Assembly: GCA_009774535.1 (NCBI GenBank)
Contig: VSNY01000034.1
Coordinates: forward strand, 1 to 30,051
Length of the DNA: 30,051 bases
Origin: Lachnospiraceae bacterium
GTDB taxonomy: Bacteria; Bacillota; Clostridia; Lachnospirales; Lachnospiraceae
Direction: 5' to 3'
The translations under genes and the position numbers were made by a program. Each line of letters opens with the position of its first letter. Within the stretch, counting starts at the first letter, position 1. The notes beneath the pieces were generated by a model, which was not told the DNA's origin, ran no database searches, and worked only from the letters and a program-made list of their open reading frames with translations. Below, piece by piece: positions 6,543 through 14,233 of this stretch.

Positions 6543-8456
6543 TTAAGCTTCAATAAACTGGTCTTTGCCTTCTGCACATTCCGGGCATACCCAGTCTTCA
6601 GGCAGCTTTTCAAATAATGTGCCAGGTGCGATTTCGGCGTCTTCGTCTCCGTTTTCAGGAATATATTCATAACCGCATCCGCCGCATACATAGCGTTTGC
6701 CGATTGGTTCCGGCTTCGGAACCGGCGGGCGTTTCATTTTTACCATAGGCGGTGCAGGCTGTTTTTCTCCGGTATCTAAGGCTTCTGCTAAAAGCGGAAG
6801 GATCTCGTTGACATCACCGACAATTCCATAGTCGCAGTTTTTAAAAATCGGGGCATTGCCGTTTTTGTTAATGGCAACGATTGTGGAAGCGTCCTTGATG
6901 CCTTTTAAGTGCTGTGTAGCGCCGGAAATACCGCATGCAATATACAGGTTGCCTCTGAATTTCTGGCCGGACATGCCGACATAACGGCTTAACGGCACAT
7001 ATTTGAGTGTCTCAGCGACCGGACGGGAAGAACCGATGGCTGCGCCTGCAGCTTTTGCTACGTCTTCGATCAGCTTCATATTTTCCTTGGAACCAATTCC
7101 TTTTCCGGCAGAAACTACACGTTCCGCCTGCGCAATTGGTGTGTCGGCAGGAATGCCTACGGTAAAGTCATGTCCGTCTTTTTTCAGCGCTTCCACCAGA
7201 GCGGTTACTTTGTCTCCTGCAGCGCCTTCCCGGAATATATGTCCTTTGCGCACGCCTGTGATGGGAGCCGGTTTTTTTGCAGCGGAGCGGCTGCCGCCCC
7301 CGGAATCTTTCGGCATTTTCCCGATCAGATTAGCAGCGATTACTACACGCTGGATCTCATTTGTGCCTTCGTATATGGTCGTGATCTTGGCGTCACGATA
7401 CATCCGTTCCACATCCATTCCTTTTAAGAAGCCAGTGCCGCCGAAAATCTGCAGCGCGCTGTTCGTAACTTCCAGGGCAATATCAGAAGCGTACATTTTT
7501 GCCATCGCAGCTTCCATTGCGTACGGATCATGGTGTTCTTTTAATTCTGCCGCAGAGTATACTAAAAAGCGTGCGCAGCGCAGCTTTGTCGCCATATCCG
7601 CGATTTTAAATGAAATGCCCTGCTGTGCGGCGATCGGTTTGCCGAACTGGTTGCGTTCTTTCGCATAATCCAAAGCCTGTTCAAACGCGCCCTGCGCGAT
7701 GCCAAGCGCCTGTGCGGCAATGCCGATGCGTCCGCCGTCCAATGTCGCCATAGCGATCTTAAAGCCTTCTCCTTCTTTGCCAAGCAGGTTTTCCTTTGGC
7801 ACTTTTACATCGTTAAAGATCAGCTCTGCCGTTGTGGAAGAGCGAATGCCCATTTTATCATAATGATCACCGAATTCAAAACCTTCCCAGCCTTTTTCTA
7901 CAATAAACGCAGAAATGCCGCGTGTACCGATATCCGGCGTAGTTACCGCGAATACGACATATGTATCAGCTTTCGGCGCGTTTGTAATAAAAATTTTGCC
8001 GCCGTTTAACAGATAGTAGTCGCCTTTATCAAGCGCCGTTGTCTCTGTGCCGCCAGCGTCAGAGCCTGCGTTTGGCTCGGTCAGTCCGAAAGCGCCGATT
8101 TTTTCGCCTTTGGCAAGCGGAACGAGGTATTTCTGCTTTTGTGCTTCGTTACCGAATGCAAAGATCGGAAAAGTTCCCAGCGATACATGAGCGGATAAAA
8201 TAACGCCGGAACCGCCGTCAACCCTGGACAGTTCCTCGACTGCAATGGCATAACTGTTCACATCAAGCCCGGCGCCGCCATATTCTTTCGGATAAGGAAT
8301 ACCCATAAGACCCATTTCCCCAAGCTTTTTTACGGCTTCATCAGGAAAACGGTTTTCCTGGTCTAAGGAAAAGGCGATCGGCTTGATTTCTTCTTCGGCA
8401 AAGGCACGGATCTTTGCTCGCAGCTGTTCTTGTTCTGGTGTGGTCTGGAATAACAT
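6543..8456 (-). CDS. Acyl-CoA dehydrogenase / EtfA C-terminal domain / rubredoxin fusion
   Basis: A three-part redox protein of 637 residues. Residues 1-380 form a complete acyl-CoA dehydrogenase of the short-chain (butyryl-CoA) type: FGLTEPNAGSDAG near 124, the FGGTGF motif near 338, and catalytic base E363 in IYEGTNEIQR. After a Gly/Ala/Pro-rich linker (about 382-402), residues about 428-560 match the FAD-binding C-terminal domain of ETF alpha (GSSRPVAE, YIACGISGATQHL, AINKNGNAPIF, DYGIVGD). After a Pro-rich linker, residues 587-637 are a rubredoxin with ligands C591, C594, C624 and C627 (CGGCGY, DWVCPEC). The N-terminal EtfA domain is absent and no etfB lies in the window. The ATG follows AAAGGAGGCAATGTT. 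Electrons should flow acyl-CoA to FAD to FAD to Fe, then to FprA next door. The acyl-CoA substrate is unknown. Confidence 0.93.
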   Translation of the reverse strand: MLFQTTPEQEQLRAKIRAFAEEEIKPIAFSLDQENRFPDEAVKKLGEMGLMGIPYPKEYGGAGLDVNSYAIAVEELSRVDGGSGVILSAHVSLGTFPIFAFGNEAQKQKYLVPLAKGEKIGAFGLTEPNAGSDAGGTETTALDKGDYYLLNGGKIFITNAPKADTYVVFAVTTPDIGTRGISAFIVEKGWEGFEFGDHYDKMGIRSSTTAELIFNDVKVPKENLLGKEGEGFKIAMATLDGGRIGIAAQALGIAQGAFEQALDYAKERNQFGKPIAAQQGISFKIADMATKLRCARFLVYSAAELKEHHDPYAMEAAMAKMYASDIALEVTNSALQIFGGTGFLKGMDVERMYRDAKITTIYEGTNEIQRVVIAANLIGKMPKDSGGGSRSAAKKPAPITGVRKGHIFREGAAGDKVTALVEALKKDGHDFTVGIPADTPIAQAERVVSAGKGIGSKENMKLIEDVAKAAGAAIGSSRPVAETLKYVPLSRYVGMSGQKFRGNLYIACGISGATQHLKGIKDASTIVAINKNGNAPIFKNCDYGIVGDVNEILPLLAEALDTGEKQPAPPMVKMKRPPVPKPEPIGKRYVCGGCGYEYIPENGDEDAEIAPGTLFEKLPEDWVCPECAEGKDQFIEA

Positions 8457-8548
8457 AACATTGCCTCCTTTTTGATGGATTTTTTATAAATAGCTGGTTA
8501 AATTGCTGATATGTATTTTGGGTCTGGCAGATTATATGTAAATTTTTA

Positions 8549-8563
8549 CTAAAATAACTATAA
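8549..8563 (-). promoter_or_regulatory. PerR-box-like sequence over the -10 of the redox operon
   Basis: On the minus strand the sequence TTATAGTTATTTTAG matches the PerR box TTATAATNATTATAA at 11 of 14 fixed positions and covers the -10 hexamer. In Clostridium acetobutylicum PerR represses flavodiiron and rubredoxin genes, so the site makes biological sense. The region is AT-rich, so chance is a real alternative. Confidence 0.35.
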
Positions 8564-8585
8564 CAAATCAAGGGATGATTGTCAA
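8557..8585 (-). promoter_or_regulatory. Promoter of the acyl-CoA dehydrogenase fusion - fprA operon
   Basis: On the minus strand a perfect TTGACA (8585-8580) and TATAGT (8562-8557) are spaced 17 bases apart. The -35 box is embedded in the inverted repeat ATTGT-TG-ACAAT (8578-8589). Transcription would start near 8550, giving a long leader before the ATG at 8456. Confidence 0.75.
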
Positions 8586-8694
8586 CAATGAATGAGTAAG
8601 TTTCAAAATAGAAAAGGGGACGCATCATTTTATATAGAAGGAATTATATTTGCTGATGTATATATGCGCGCAATGATTTTATTTCAGGAAGACC

Positions 8695-8723
8695 TTGAGT
8701 ATCTGCCCGGAAATTTGTATAAT
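8695..8723 (+). promoter_or_regulatory. Promoter of murE
   Basis: TTGAGT (8695-8700), a 17-base spacer and a perfect TATAAT (8718-8723) lie about 50 bases ahead of the murE start codon. This is the strongest plus-strand promoter visible upstream of the murE-to-thiN gene block. Confidence 0.75.
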
Positions 8724-8776
8724 ATAGAACAAAACCGAATAAAATCGAATCAAACAGATACTACGGAGGTCTATTT

Positions 8777-10237
8777 ATGACAATACAAACATTAACAGAA
8801 CGCATGCAGTACAAGCTTTTGGCAGGAGACGCCGGACGGGAAATTTCCGCGCTTGTATATGATTCCAGGAAAATCATCCCCGGCTGTATGTTCGTATGCA
8901 TCAAAGGAGCTGTTTTTGACGGCCATGCATATATCCGCGAAGCTGTGGAAAAACAGGCGGCTGCCATTGTCATCGAACAGGAGACAGCGGTTCCTGACGG
9001 GCCGGCGGTCTTAAAGGTGGATGACACGAGACTTGCGCTTGCAATGCTGTCCGCAGCCTGGTTTGGCTATCCGGCGGAACAGTTAAAGACCATCGGCATT
9101 ACAGGGACAAAGGGCAAGACAACGACGACGTATATGGTCCGCTCGATTTTGGAAAGCGCCGGACATAAAGTAGGACTGATCGGTACGATCGAGGCGATTA
9201 TTGGTGACGAACGGATTCCAGCGGCAAATACGACGCCGGAATCGTATGTGGTGCAGGAGTATTTTAGGAAAATGGCGGACGCCGGGTGTGATACGTGTGT
9301 GATGGAAGTGTCTTCCCAGGGACTGATGATGCACCGTGTCGGCGGATTTTTATTTGATCTTGGTATTTTCACCAATCTTGAGCCGGATCATATCGGGCCG
9401 AATGAACACGCTTCTTTTGAAGAATATCTGGCCTGCAAGCGGATGCTGTTTCGCCAGTGCAGAACGGGGATTATCAATGCGGACGATGCGCATGCCAGGG
9501 CGGTGACTGACGGTCATACGTGCAGCATTGAGACATTTGGATTTTCCAAAGAGGCGGATTTGCGCGCGCAAAATATCCGGCTGATCCACAGGCCGGGGTA
9601 TCTGGGTGTAGCGTATGAGGCGGCGGGACTTTGTTCCTTTGCTGTGGAGATTGATGTGCCGGGCAAATTCAGCGTGTACAATTCGCTGACGGCAATCGCG
9701 GTCTGCCGTCATTTTCAGGTGCCGGTGGAACATATGCAGCAGGCGTTAAAGCAGGCGAAGGTGAAAGGGCGTATCGAAATGGTCAAAGTGTCGGATGATT
9801 TTACGCTGATGATAGACTATGCGCACAATGCGATGAGCTTGGAAAGCCTGCTGACGACCCTGCGGGAATATGAGCCTGGCAGACTGGTCTGCCTGTTTGG
9901 CTGTGGGGGCAACCGCAGCCGTATCAGGCGCTATGAAATGGGAGAGGTTTCCGGCAGGCTGGCGGATCTTACGGTAATTACTTCGGATAATCCAAGGGAT
10001 GAACAGCCCCAGGCGATTATAGATGATATTAAACAGGGCATCGCAAAGACAGACGGCGCTTATGTAGAAATTGCTGACCGTAAAGAGGCTGTCCGGTATG
10101 TCATACAAAACGGAAGACCCGGAGATGTCATTGTGCTGGCCGGGAAAGGACATGAGGATTATCAGGAGATCAAAGGGAAAAAATATCCGATGGATGAGCG
10201 CGTTTTGATTGCGGATATTTTAAAAGAATGTAAGTAA
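8777..10237 (+). CDS. murE: UDP-MurNAc-L-Ala-D-Glu:meso-diaminopimelate ligase
   Basis: This cytoplasmic Mur ligase adds the third amino acid to the peptidoglycan stem peptide with ATP. The 486-residue chain shows an N-terminal UDP-binding domain (about 1-95), a central ATPase domain with P-loop GTKGKTTT (110-117) and the carbamylated-lysine region YLACKR (K221), and a C-terminal domain with DNPR (404-407) and GKGHEDY (from 456). The Arg in DNPR is the established marker for meso-diaminopimelate rather than lysine as substrate, so the cell wall is predicted to be DAP type. The ATG follows ACGGAGGTC and a strong promoter. priA follows after about 30 bases. Length and motifs are normal. Confidence 0.96.
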   Translation: MTIQTLTERMQYKLLAGDAGREISALVYDSRKIIPGCMFVCIKGAVFDGHAYIREAVEKQAAAIVIEQETAVPDGPAVLKVDDTRLALAMLSAAWFGYPAEQLKTIGITGTKGKTTTTYMVRSILESAGHKVGLIGTIEAIIGDERIPAANTTPESYVVQEYFRKMADAGCDTCVMEVSSQGLMMHRVGGFLFDLGIFTNLEPDHIGPNEHASFEEYLACKRMLFRQCRTGIINADDAHARAVTDGHTCSIETFGFSKEADLRAQNIRLIHRPGYLGVAYEAAGLCSFAVEIDVPGKFSVYNSLTAIAVCRHFQVPVEHMQQALKQAKVKGRIEMVKVSDDFTLMIDYAHNAMSLESLLTTLREYEPGRLVCLFGCGGNRSRIRRYEMGEVSGRLADLTVITSDNPRDEQPQAIIDDIKQGIAKTDGAYVEIADRKEAVRYVIQNGRPGDVIVLAGKGHEDYQEIKGKKYPMDERVLIADILKECK

Positions 10238-10268
10238 AATATAAATATAATAGATGGGAAGCATCCGT

Positions 10269-12509
10269 ATGTATGCAAATATAATTGTAGATATCTCACA
10301 CGAAAAACTGGATCAGACGTTCCAATATCTTGTGCCGCCGCAGCTGGAGCCGGAGATTTCGGAAGGGATGCGTGTCAAGGTTCCGTTTGGGCGGCGCATG
10401 ATGCAGGGCTATGTGATTGCATTGACGGATCAGCCGGAATATGAGATATCCAAAATCCGGCCGATCGCTTCGATTTTGAAAGAGTCTCTGGCGATCGAGT
10501 CCCACCTGATCGCGCTTGCCGCGTGGATTCGCAGAAATTACGGCGGAACGATGAATCAGGCGCTGAAAACAGTCCTTCCGGTAAAACGCAGGCAGCGGCA
10601 GAAAGAAAGAAAGCAGGTCAGCCTGCTTGCGTCAGCCAGCGAGGCGAAAAGCCTGCATGCGGAATGCGTGCGCAGACATTATACGGCGCAGGCGAAGCTT
10701 TTGGCGGAGCTGCTGGAGTGTTCTCCGCAGCCGTATCTGCATCTGACCAAAGATCTTGGCATCCCGTCTTCGGCCATCCGCACGCTGGAAGAAAAAAGCG
10801 TTGTTAAAATCGAGAGGGAGTTTTATTACCGCAATCCCGTGTCGCAGCTTGCGCAGCATACGTACCAAATCAGTCTGAACGGGCAGCAGCGGCGGCTGGT
10901 ACAGGAAGTGGAGCAGGAATTTGACGCAGGCAGGCGTTATACGTATTTGCTGCATGGTGTGACCGGAAGCGGGAAGACGGAGGTCTATATGGAACTGATC
11001 GCGTATGCGGCGGCAAAGGGCATGACGAGTATTATGCTGATTCCTGAAATCGCGCTGACATTTCAGACGGTGCGGCGGTTCTATGAGCGATTCGGCGACC
11101 GTGTGTCGATCCTGCATTCCAGACTGTCGCCGGGCGAACGGTCCGACCAGCTGGAACGGGCAAAAAATGGTGAAATCGATGTGATGATCGGGCCGCGGTC
11201 GGCATTGTTCACACCATTTTCAAATTTAGGCTTTATTATCATAGATGAAGAGCATGAGACGAGTTATAAGAGTGAAACGGTGCCAAAATACCATGCCAGG
11301 GAAGTGGCGGTCGCAAGGGCTGCAATGGCAGGGGCAAGCGTGGTGCTTGGTTCCGCGACGCCTTCCCTGGAGAGCTATTACCGGGCGCTGTCCGGAGAAT
11401 ACCGTCTGCTGGTGATGGACAGCCGGGTACAGGAAAAAGCGCTGCCGGACTGCGAAGTCGCGGACCTGCGGGCAGAGCTGCGGGCGGGGAACCGTTCGAT
11501 TTTAAGCAGGCGGCTCCAGGAACTGATTGAAGACCGCCTTGACAAAAAACAGCAGGTTATGTTGTTTTTAAACCGCCGCGGTCTGGCCGGATTTGTCTCG
11601 TGCCGCGCATGCGGTATGGTGATGCGCTGTCCGCACTGTGATGTGTCGCTAAGCCAGCATAGGCATGGAAGGCTTCTCTGTCATTACTGCGGCTATGAGA
11701 CTGCGATGGTAGACCGATGTCCGTCCTGCGGATCTTCCTATATCGGCGGTTTTCAGGCGGGTACGCAGAAAATACAGGAACTGACGGCGCAGCGGTTTCC
11801 ACAAGCGAGGGTGCTGCGGATGGATTATGATACGACACGTTCCAAAGATTCTTATGAGCAGATTTTATCTGCATTTGCCAGCCACGAAGCGGATATCCTG
11901 GTAGGGACGCAGATGATTGTCAAAGGGCATGACTTTCCGAATGTAACGCTGGTCGGCATCCTTGCGGCGGATCTGTCTTTAAATGTCAGTGATTACCGTG
12001 CCTCGGAACGTACCTTCCAGCTGGTGACACAGGCTGCGGGCCGGGCCGGGCGCGGGCAGGAACCAGGCGCTGTCGTCATCCAGACATACCAGCCGGATCA
12101 TTTCAGCATCCGGACCGCACAGGCGCAGGACTACCGGGCTTTTTACGAAGAAGAGATCCTTTACCGTAAGCTGATGCATTATCCGCCGGTCTTTCATATG
12201 CTCCATATATTAACTGCGTCCAAAGATCCGCAGCTTACATCTTCCTGCATGGAGCAGATCGCGGCGTGGATTGACGGCGAACTGCAAAAAGCCAGGACAG
12301 ACGGCGTCTGGAAGCAGTTTCAGGTGATCGGGCCTGCGGACGCGCCGATCGCAAAAATCAATGACGTGTATCGGCGCGTATTGTATGTAAAGCATCCGGA
12401 TTATCCGGTTTTGGTAAAAGTGAAAGATTTTTTGGAAAAAAGACTGCGGAATCTGGCAGAATGGAAAAAAGTCAGCGTACAGTTTGACTTTAATCCCATG
12501 AACGGTTAA
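10269..12509 (+). CDS. priA: Primosomal protein N' (replication restart helicase PriA)
   Basis: This superfamily-2 3'-to-5' DNA helicase recognises stalled forks and reloads the replicative helicase. An N-terminal 3'-DNA-binding domain (about 1-105) and winged helix are followed by a helicase core with Walker A GVTGSGKT (230-237) and Walker B DEEH (326-329). Eight cysteines of the two-zinc module lie at 445, 448, 454, 457, 471, 474, 484 and 487. The AAGRAGRG motif VI follows. An in-frame ATG at 10254 would add five residues, but GGGAAGC between the two ATGs looks like the ribosome-binding site, and homologues begin at the equivalent of MYANIIVD; 746 residues result. It lies between murE and def in the usual Firmicute order. 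Confidence 0.95.
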   Translation: MYANIIVDISHEKLDQTFQYLVPPQLEPEISEGMRVKVPFGRRMMQGYVIALTDQPEYEISKIRPIASILKESLAIESHLIALAAWIRRNYGGTMNQALKTVLPVKRRQRQKERKQVSLLASASEAKSLHAECVRRHYTAQAKLLAELLECSPQPYLHLTKDLGIPSSAIRTLEEKSVVKIEREFYYRNPVSQLAQHTYQISLNGQQRRLVQEVEQEFDAGRRYTYLLHGVTGSGKTEVYMELIAYAAAKGMTSIMLIPEIALTFQTVRRFYERFGDRVSILHSRLSPGERSDQLERAKNGEIDVMIGPRSALFTPFSNLGFIIIDEEHETSYKSETVPKYHAREVAVARAAMAGASVVLGSATPSLESYYRALSGEYRLLVMDSRVQEKALPDCEVADLRAELRAGNRSILSRRLQELIEDRLDKKQQVMLFLNRRGLAGFVSCRACGMVMRCPHCDVSLSQHRHGRLLCHYCGYETAMVDRCPSCGSSYIGGFQAGTQKIQELTAQRFPQARVLRMDYDTTRSKDSYEQILSAFASHEADILVGTQMIVKGHDFPNVTLVGILAADLSLNVSDYRASERTFQLVTQAAGRAGRGQEPGAVVIQTYQPDHFSIRTAQAQDYRAFYEEEILYRKLMHYPPVFHMLHILTASKDPQLTSSCMEQIAAWIDGELQKARTDGVWKQFQVIGPADAPIAKINDVYRRVLYVKHPDYPVLVKVKDFLEKRLRNLAEWKKVSVQFDFNPMNG

Positions 12510-12642
12510 TATATTGTAGATAAAAGGCAACGCGAAGCGGTTTCTAATGGCTGGATACGTAACAGTGCCATAAGGGATGGAAACTGTTGCGGGAAAAGAA
12601 CAGAATTTATGAAACAGGAGAATTGAGGAGGAACTGACAGGA

Positions 12643-13113
12643 ATGGCAATCAGACAGATCCGGGTAGCGGGAGACCCGATTTTGAACAAAGTATGCAAGG
12701 AAGTTAAAGAACTGACACCAAAAATGAAAGTATTGATCGAAGACATGCTGGATACGATGTACGAAGCAAACGGCGTGGGACTGGCAGCGCCGCAGGTCGG
12801 CATATTAAGAAGGATTGCGGTTGTAGATATCGGGGAAGGCCCGATTGTGCTGGTCAATCCGCAGATTATTGAACAGGAAGGGGAGCAGACCGGGGATGAG
12901 GCATGCTTAAGCCTTCCGGGCAAAGCAGGAGAAGTCAAGCGTCCGAACCGCGTGCTTGTACGCGCGTTTGACCAGGAAATGGAAGCATATGAGGTGGAAG
13001 GCGAAGAGCTGCTGGCGCGCGCCTTGTGTCATGAGATCGAACATTTGGACGGACATATGTATATGGAACATGTGATCGGAGAGATTCATGACGCAGTTAT
13101 GGATGAGGAATGA
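12643..13113 (+). CDS. def: Peptide deformylase
   Basis: Removes the N-formyl group from nascent proteins using a bound metal ion (Fe2+ in most bacteria). All three family motifs are present in this 156-residue protein: GVGLAAPQ (44-51), EACLS with metal ligand C88, and HEIEH with ligands H130 and H134 and catalytic E131. The gene follows a GAGGAGGAACTG ribosome-binding site and precedes fmt by 36 bases, so the enzymes that add and remove the formyl group are co-expressed. The 133-base gap after priA contains a possible imperfect stem (GCAAC...GTTTC with GAAAC-T-GTTGC, 12527-12590) but no clear promoter. Confidence 0.96.
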   Translation: MAIRQIRVAGDPILNKVCKEVKELTPKMKVLIEDMLDTMYEANGVGLAAPQVGILRRIAVVDIGEGPIVLVNPQIIEQEGEQTGDEACLSLPGKAGEVKRPNRVLVRAFDQEMEAYEVEGEELLARALCHEIEHLDGHMYMEHVIGEIHDAVMDEE

Positions 13114-13149
13114 TTTGCTGACCATTTAAGAAGGGCAGGTGACAGAAAT

Positions 13150-14082
13150 ATGAAACTTATTTTTATGGGTACGCCGGATTTTGCCGTGCAGACACTGGAT
13201 GCGCTGGTCGACGCAGGGCATGAGGTAGTACTTGTGGTAACCCAGCCGGATAAGCCAAAGGGCAGAGGAAAAGCCGTGCAGTATTCTGCTGTAAAAACAG
13301 CCGCTTTCGCACACGGATTGGAAGTATACCAGCCAAAACGCATTCGTGAGCCGGAATGTATCGCCTATTTACGGACGTTTGATGCGGATCTGATGGTAGT
13401 CGCTGCGTTTGGGCAGATTCTTCCAAAAGAAATACTGGAAATGACGGCTTACGGCTGTATCACCGTCCATGCGTCCCTGCTTCCGAAATACCGCGGAGCC
13501 TCGCCGATCCAATGGGCGGTCATAAATGGAGATCATACGACCGGCGTAACGATCCAGCAAATGGATATCGGAATTGATACAGGTGAGATCCTGGCCAAGA
13601 CCGAAGTGCCGCTTGCGCCGGAGGAAACCGGAGGAAGTTTATTTGAAAAACTGGCTCAGGCAGGCGCCAGCCTCTGTGTACAGACAATTTCCCATATCCA
13701 GGACGGCACAGTGACACGGACCAGACAGGATGAAACACAGGCAACCCACGTCGGGATGATTAGAAAGCAGATGGGGGATATCGACTGGTCAATGCCAGCC
13801 GTTCAGATCGAACGCCTGATCCGCGGACTCAGCCCGTGGCCAAGCGCTTTTACCGCCATTGACGGGAAAACACTGAAAATCTGGAAAGCCGCTGTCTTGC
13901 CAGGCGGCGACCACACACAGGCAGGACAGATCCTGACCGCGGACAAACGCCAGCTGATTGTCCAGACCGGAGAAGGCCGTCTGTCATTGCAGGAAGTCCA
14001 GCTGGAAGGAAAAAAACGCATGACCGCAGACGCATTTCTGCGCGGGTTTCAAATAGAAGCTGGAAAACAGCTGGGCAAATAA
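13150..14082 (+). CDS. fmt: Methionyl-tRNA formyltransferase
   Basis: Transfers a formyl group from 10-formyl-tetrahydrofolate to initiator Met-tRNA. The 310-residue chain has the N-terminal Rossmann-like formyltransferase domain (MKLIFMGTPDFAV start, about 1-200) and the C-terminal tRNA-binding beta-barrel (about 205-310). Active-site region GCITVHASLLPKYRGASPIQ is at 102-121, and the catalytic Asp is D143 in DIGIDTGEIL. The usual catalytic Asn of the N-x-H motif is Thr here (T105, codon ACC at 13462-13464) while H107 and D143 are kept. Context directly after def makes the function clear despite this change. The ribosome-binding site is AAGGGCAGGTGAC. Two hairpins without T-runs follow the stop codon. 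Confidence 0.94.
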   Translation: MKLIFMGTPDFAVQTLDALVDAGHEVVLVVTQPDKPKGRGKAVQYSAVKTAAFAHGLEVYQPKRIREPECIAYLRTFDADLMVVAAFGQILPKEILEMTAYGCITVHASLLPKYRGASPIQWAVINGDHTTGVTIQQMDIGIDTGEILAKTEVPLAPEETGGSLFEKLAQAGASLCVQTISHIQDGTVTRTRQDETQATHVGMIRKQMGDIDWSMPAVQIERLIRGLSPWPSAFTAIDGKTLKIWKAAVLPGGDHTQAGQILTADKRQLIVQTGEGRLSLQEVQLEGKKRMTADAFLRGFQIEAGKQLGK

Positions 14083-14108
14083 AAAAGCCAGTCCATTCAC
14101 ATTTCAAA

Positions 14109-14161
14109 CAGGCAGACCCGACAAATAATGCTTTTATGTACACTATTAGACGGTCTGCCTG
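14109..14161 (+). repeat. Inverted repeat downstream of fmt
   Basis: Perfect 10-bp arms CAGGCAGACC (14109-14118) and GGTCTGCCTG (14152-14161) enclose a 33-base AT-rich loop. There is no T-run after the stem, so this is not a classical terminator. It may stabilise the 3' end of upstream mRNA or be a factor-dependent end. Confidence 0.5.
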
Positions 14162-14175
14162 CACAGATCAGATCA

Positions 14176-14216
14176 GGAACTGTCAGCGGCTGATACAAAT
14201 CAAATCGGACAGTTCC
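14176..14216 (+). repeat. Second inverted repeat just before the zinc peptidase gene
   Basis: Arms GGAACTGTC (14176-14184) and GACAGTTCC (14208-14216) pair perfectly over 9 bp, with a possible inner CAGC/GCTG stem. The hairpin ends about 5 bases before the AAGGAGG ribosome-binding site of the next gene, so it could affect translation initiation. Confidence 0.5.
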
Positions 14217-14233
14217 GGTAAGGAGGAAAGATT

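Larger units (their letters stand above)
8457..8776. other. Divergent intergenic region between the redox fusion gene and murE
   Basis: These 320 bases hold two outward-facing promoters. A near-consensus minus-strand promoter (8557-8585) gives a leader of about 90 bases before the fusion gene, and a strong plus-strand promoter (8695-8723) drives murE. A 62-codon open frame in the middle has no codon or ribosome-binding support and is not called. No riboswitch fold was recognised. Confidence 0.7.

Noticed and set aside
7003..7668. 221-codon open frame on the plus strand
   Set aside because: Antisense to the acyl-CoA dehydrogenase fusion; a Ser/Ala-rich shadow of that gene's codon bias.
8592..8780. 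62-codon open frame upstream of murE
   Set aside because: It lies across the murE promoter and ribosome-binding site, has no ribosome-binding site itself and shows no protein-like pattern.
12210..12938. 242-codon open frame on the minus strand across the priA-def junction
   Set aside because: It overlaps two well-supported genes and an intergenic gap and has no homology-like motifs.
14109..14161. Hairpin after fmt as an intrinsic terminator
   Set aside because: No T-run follows the stem, so it is reported only as a structured repeat.
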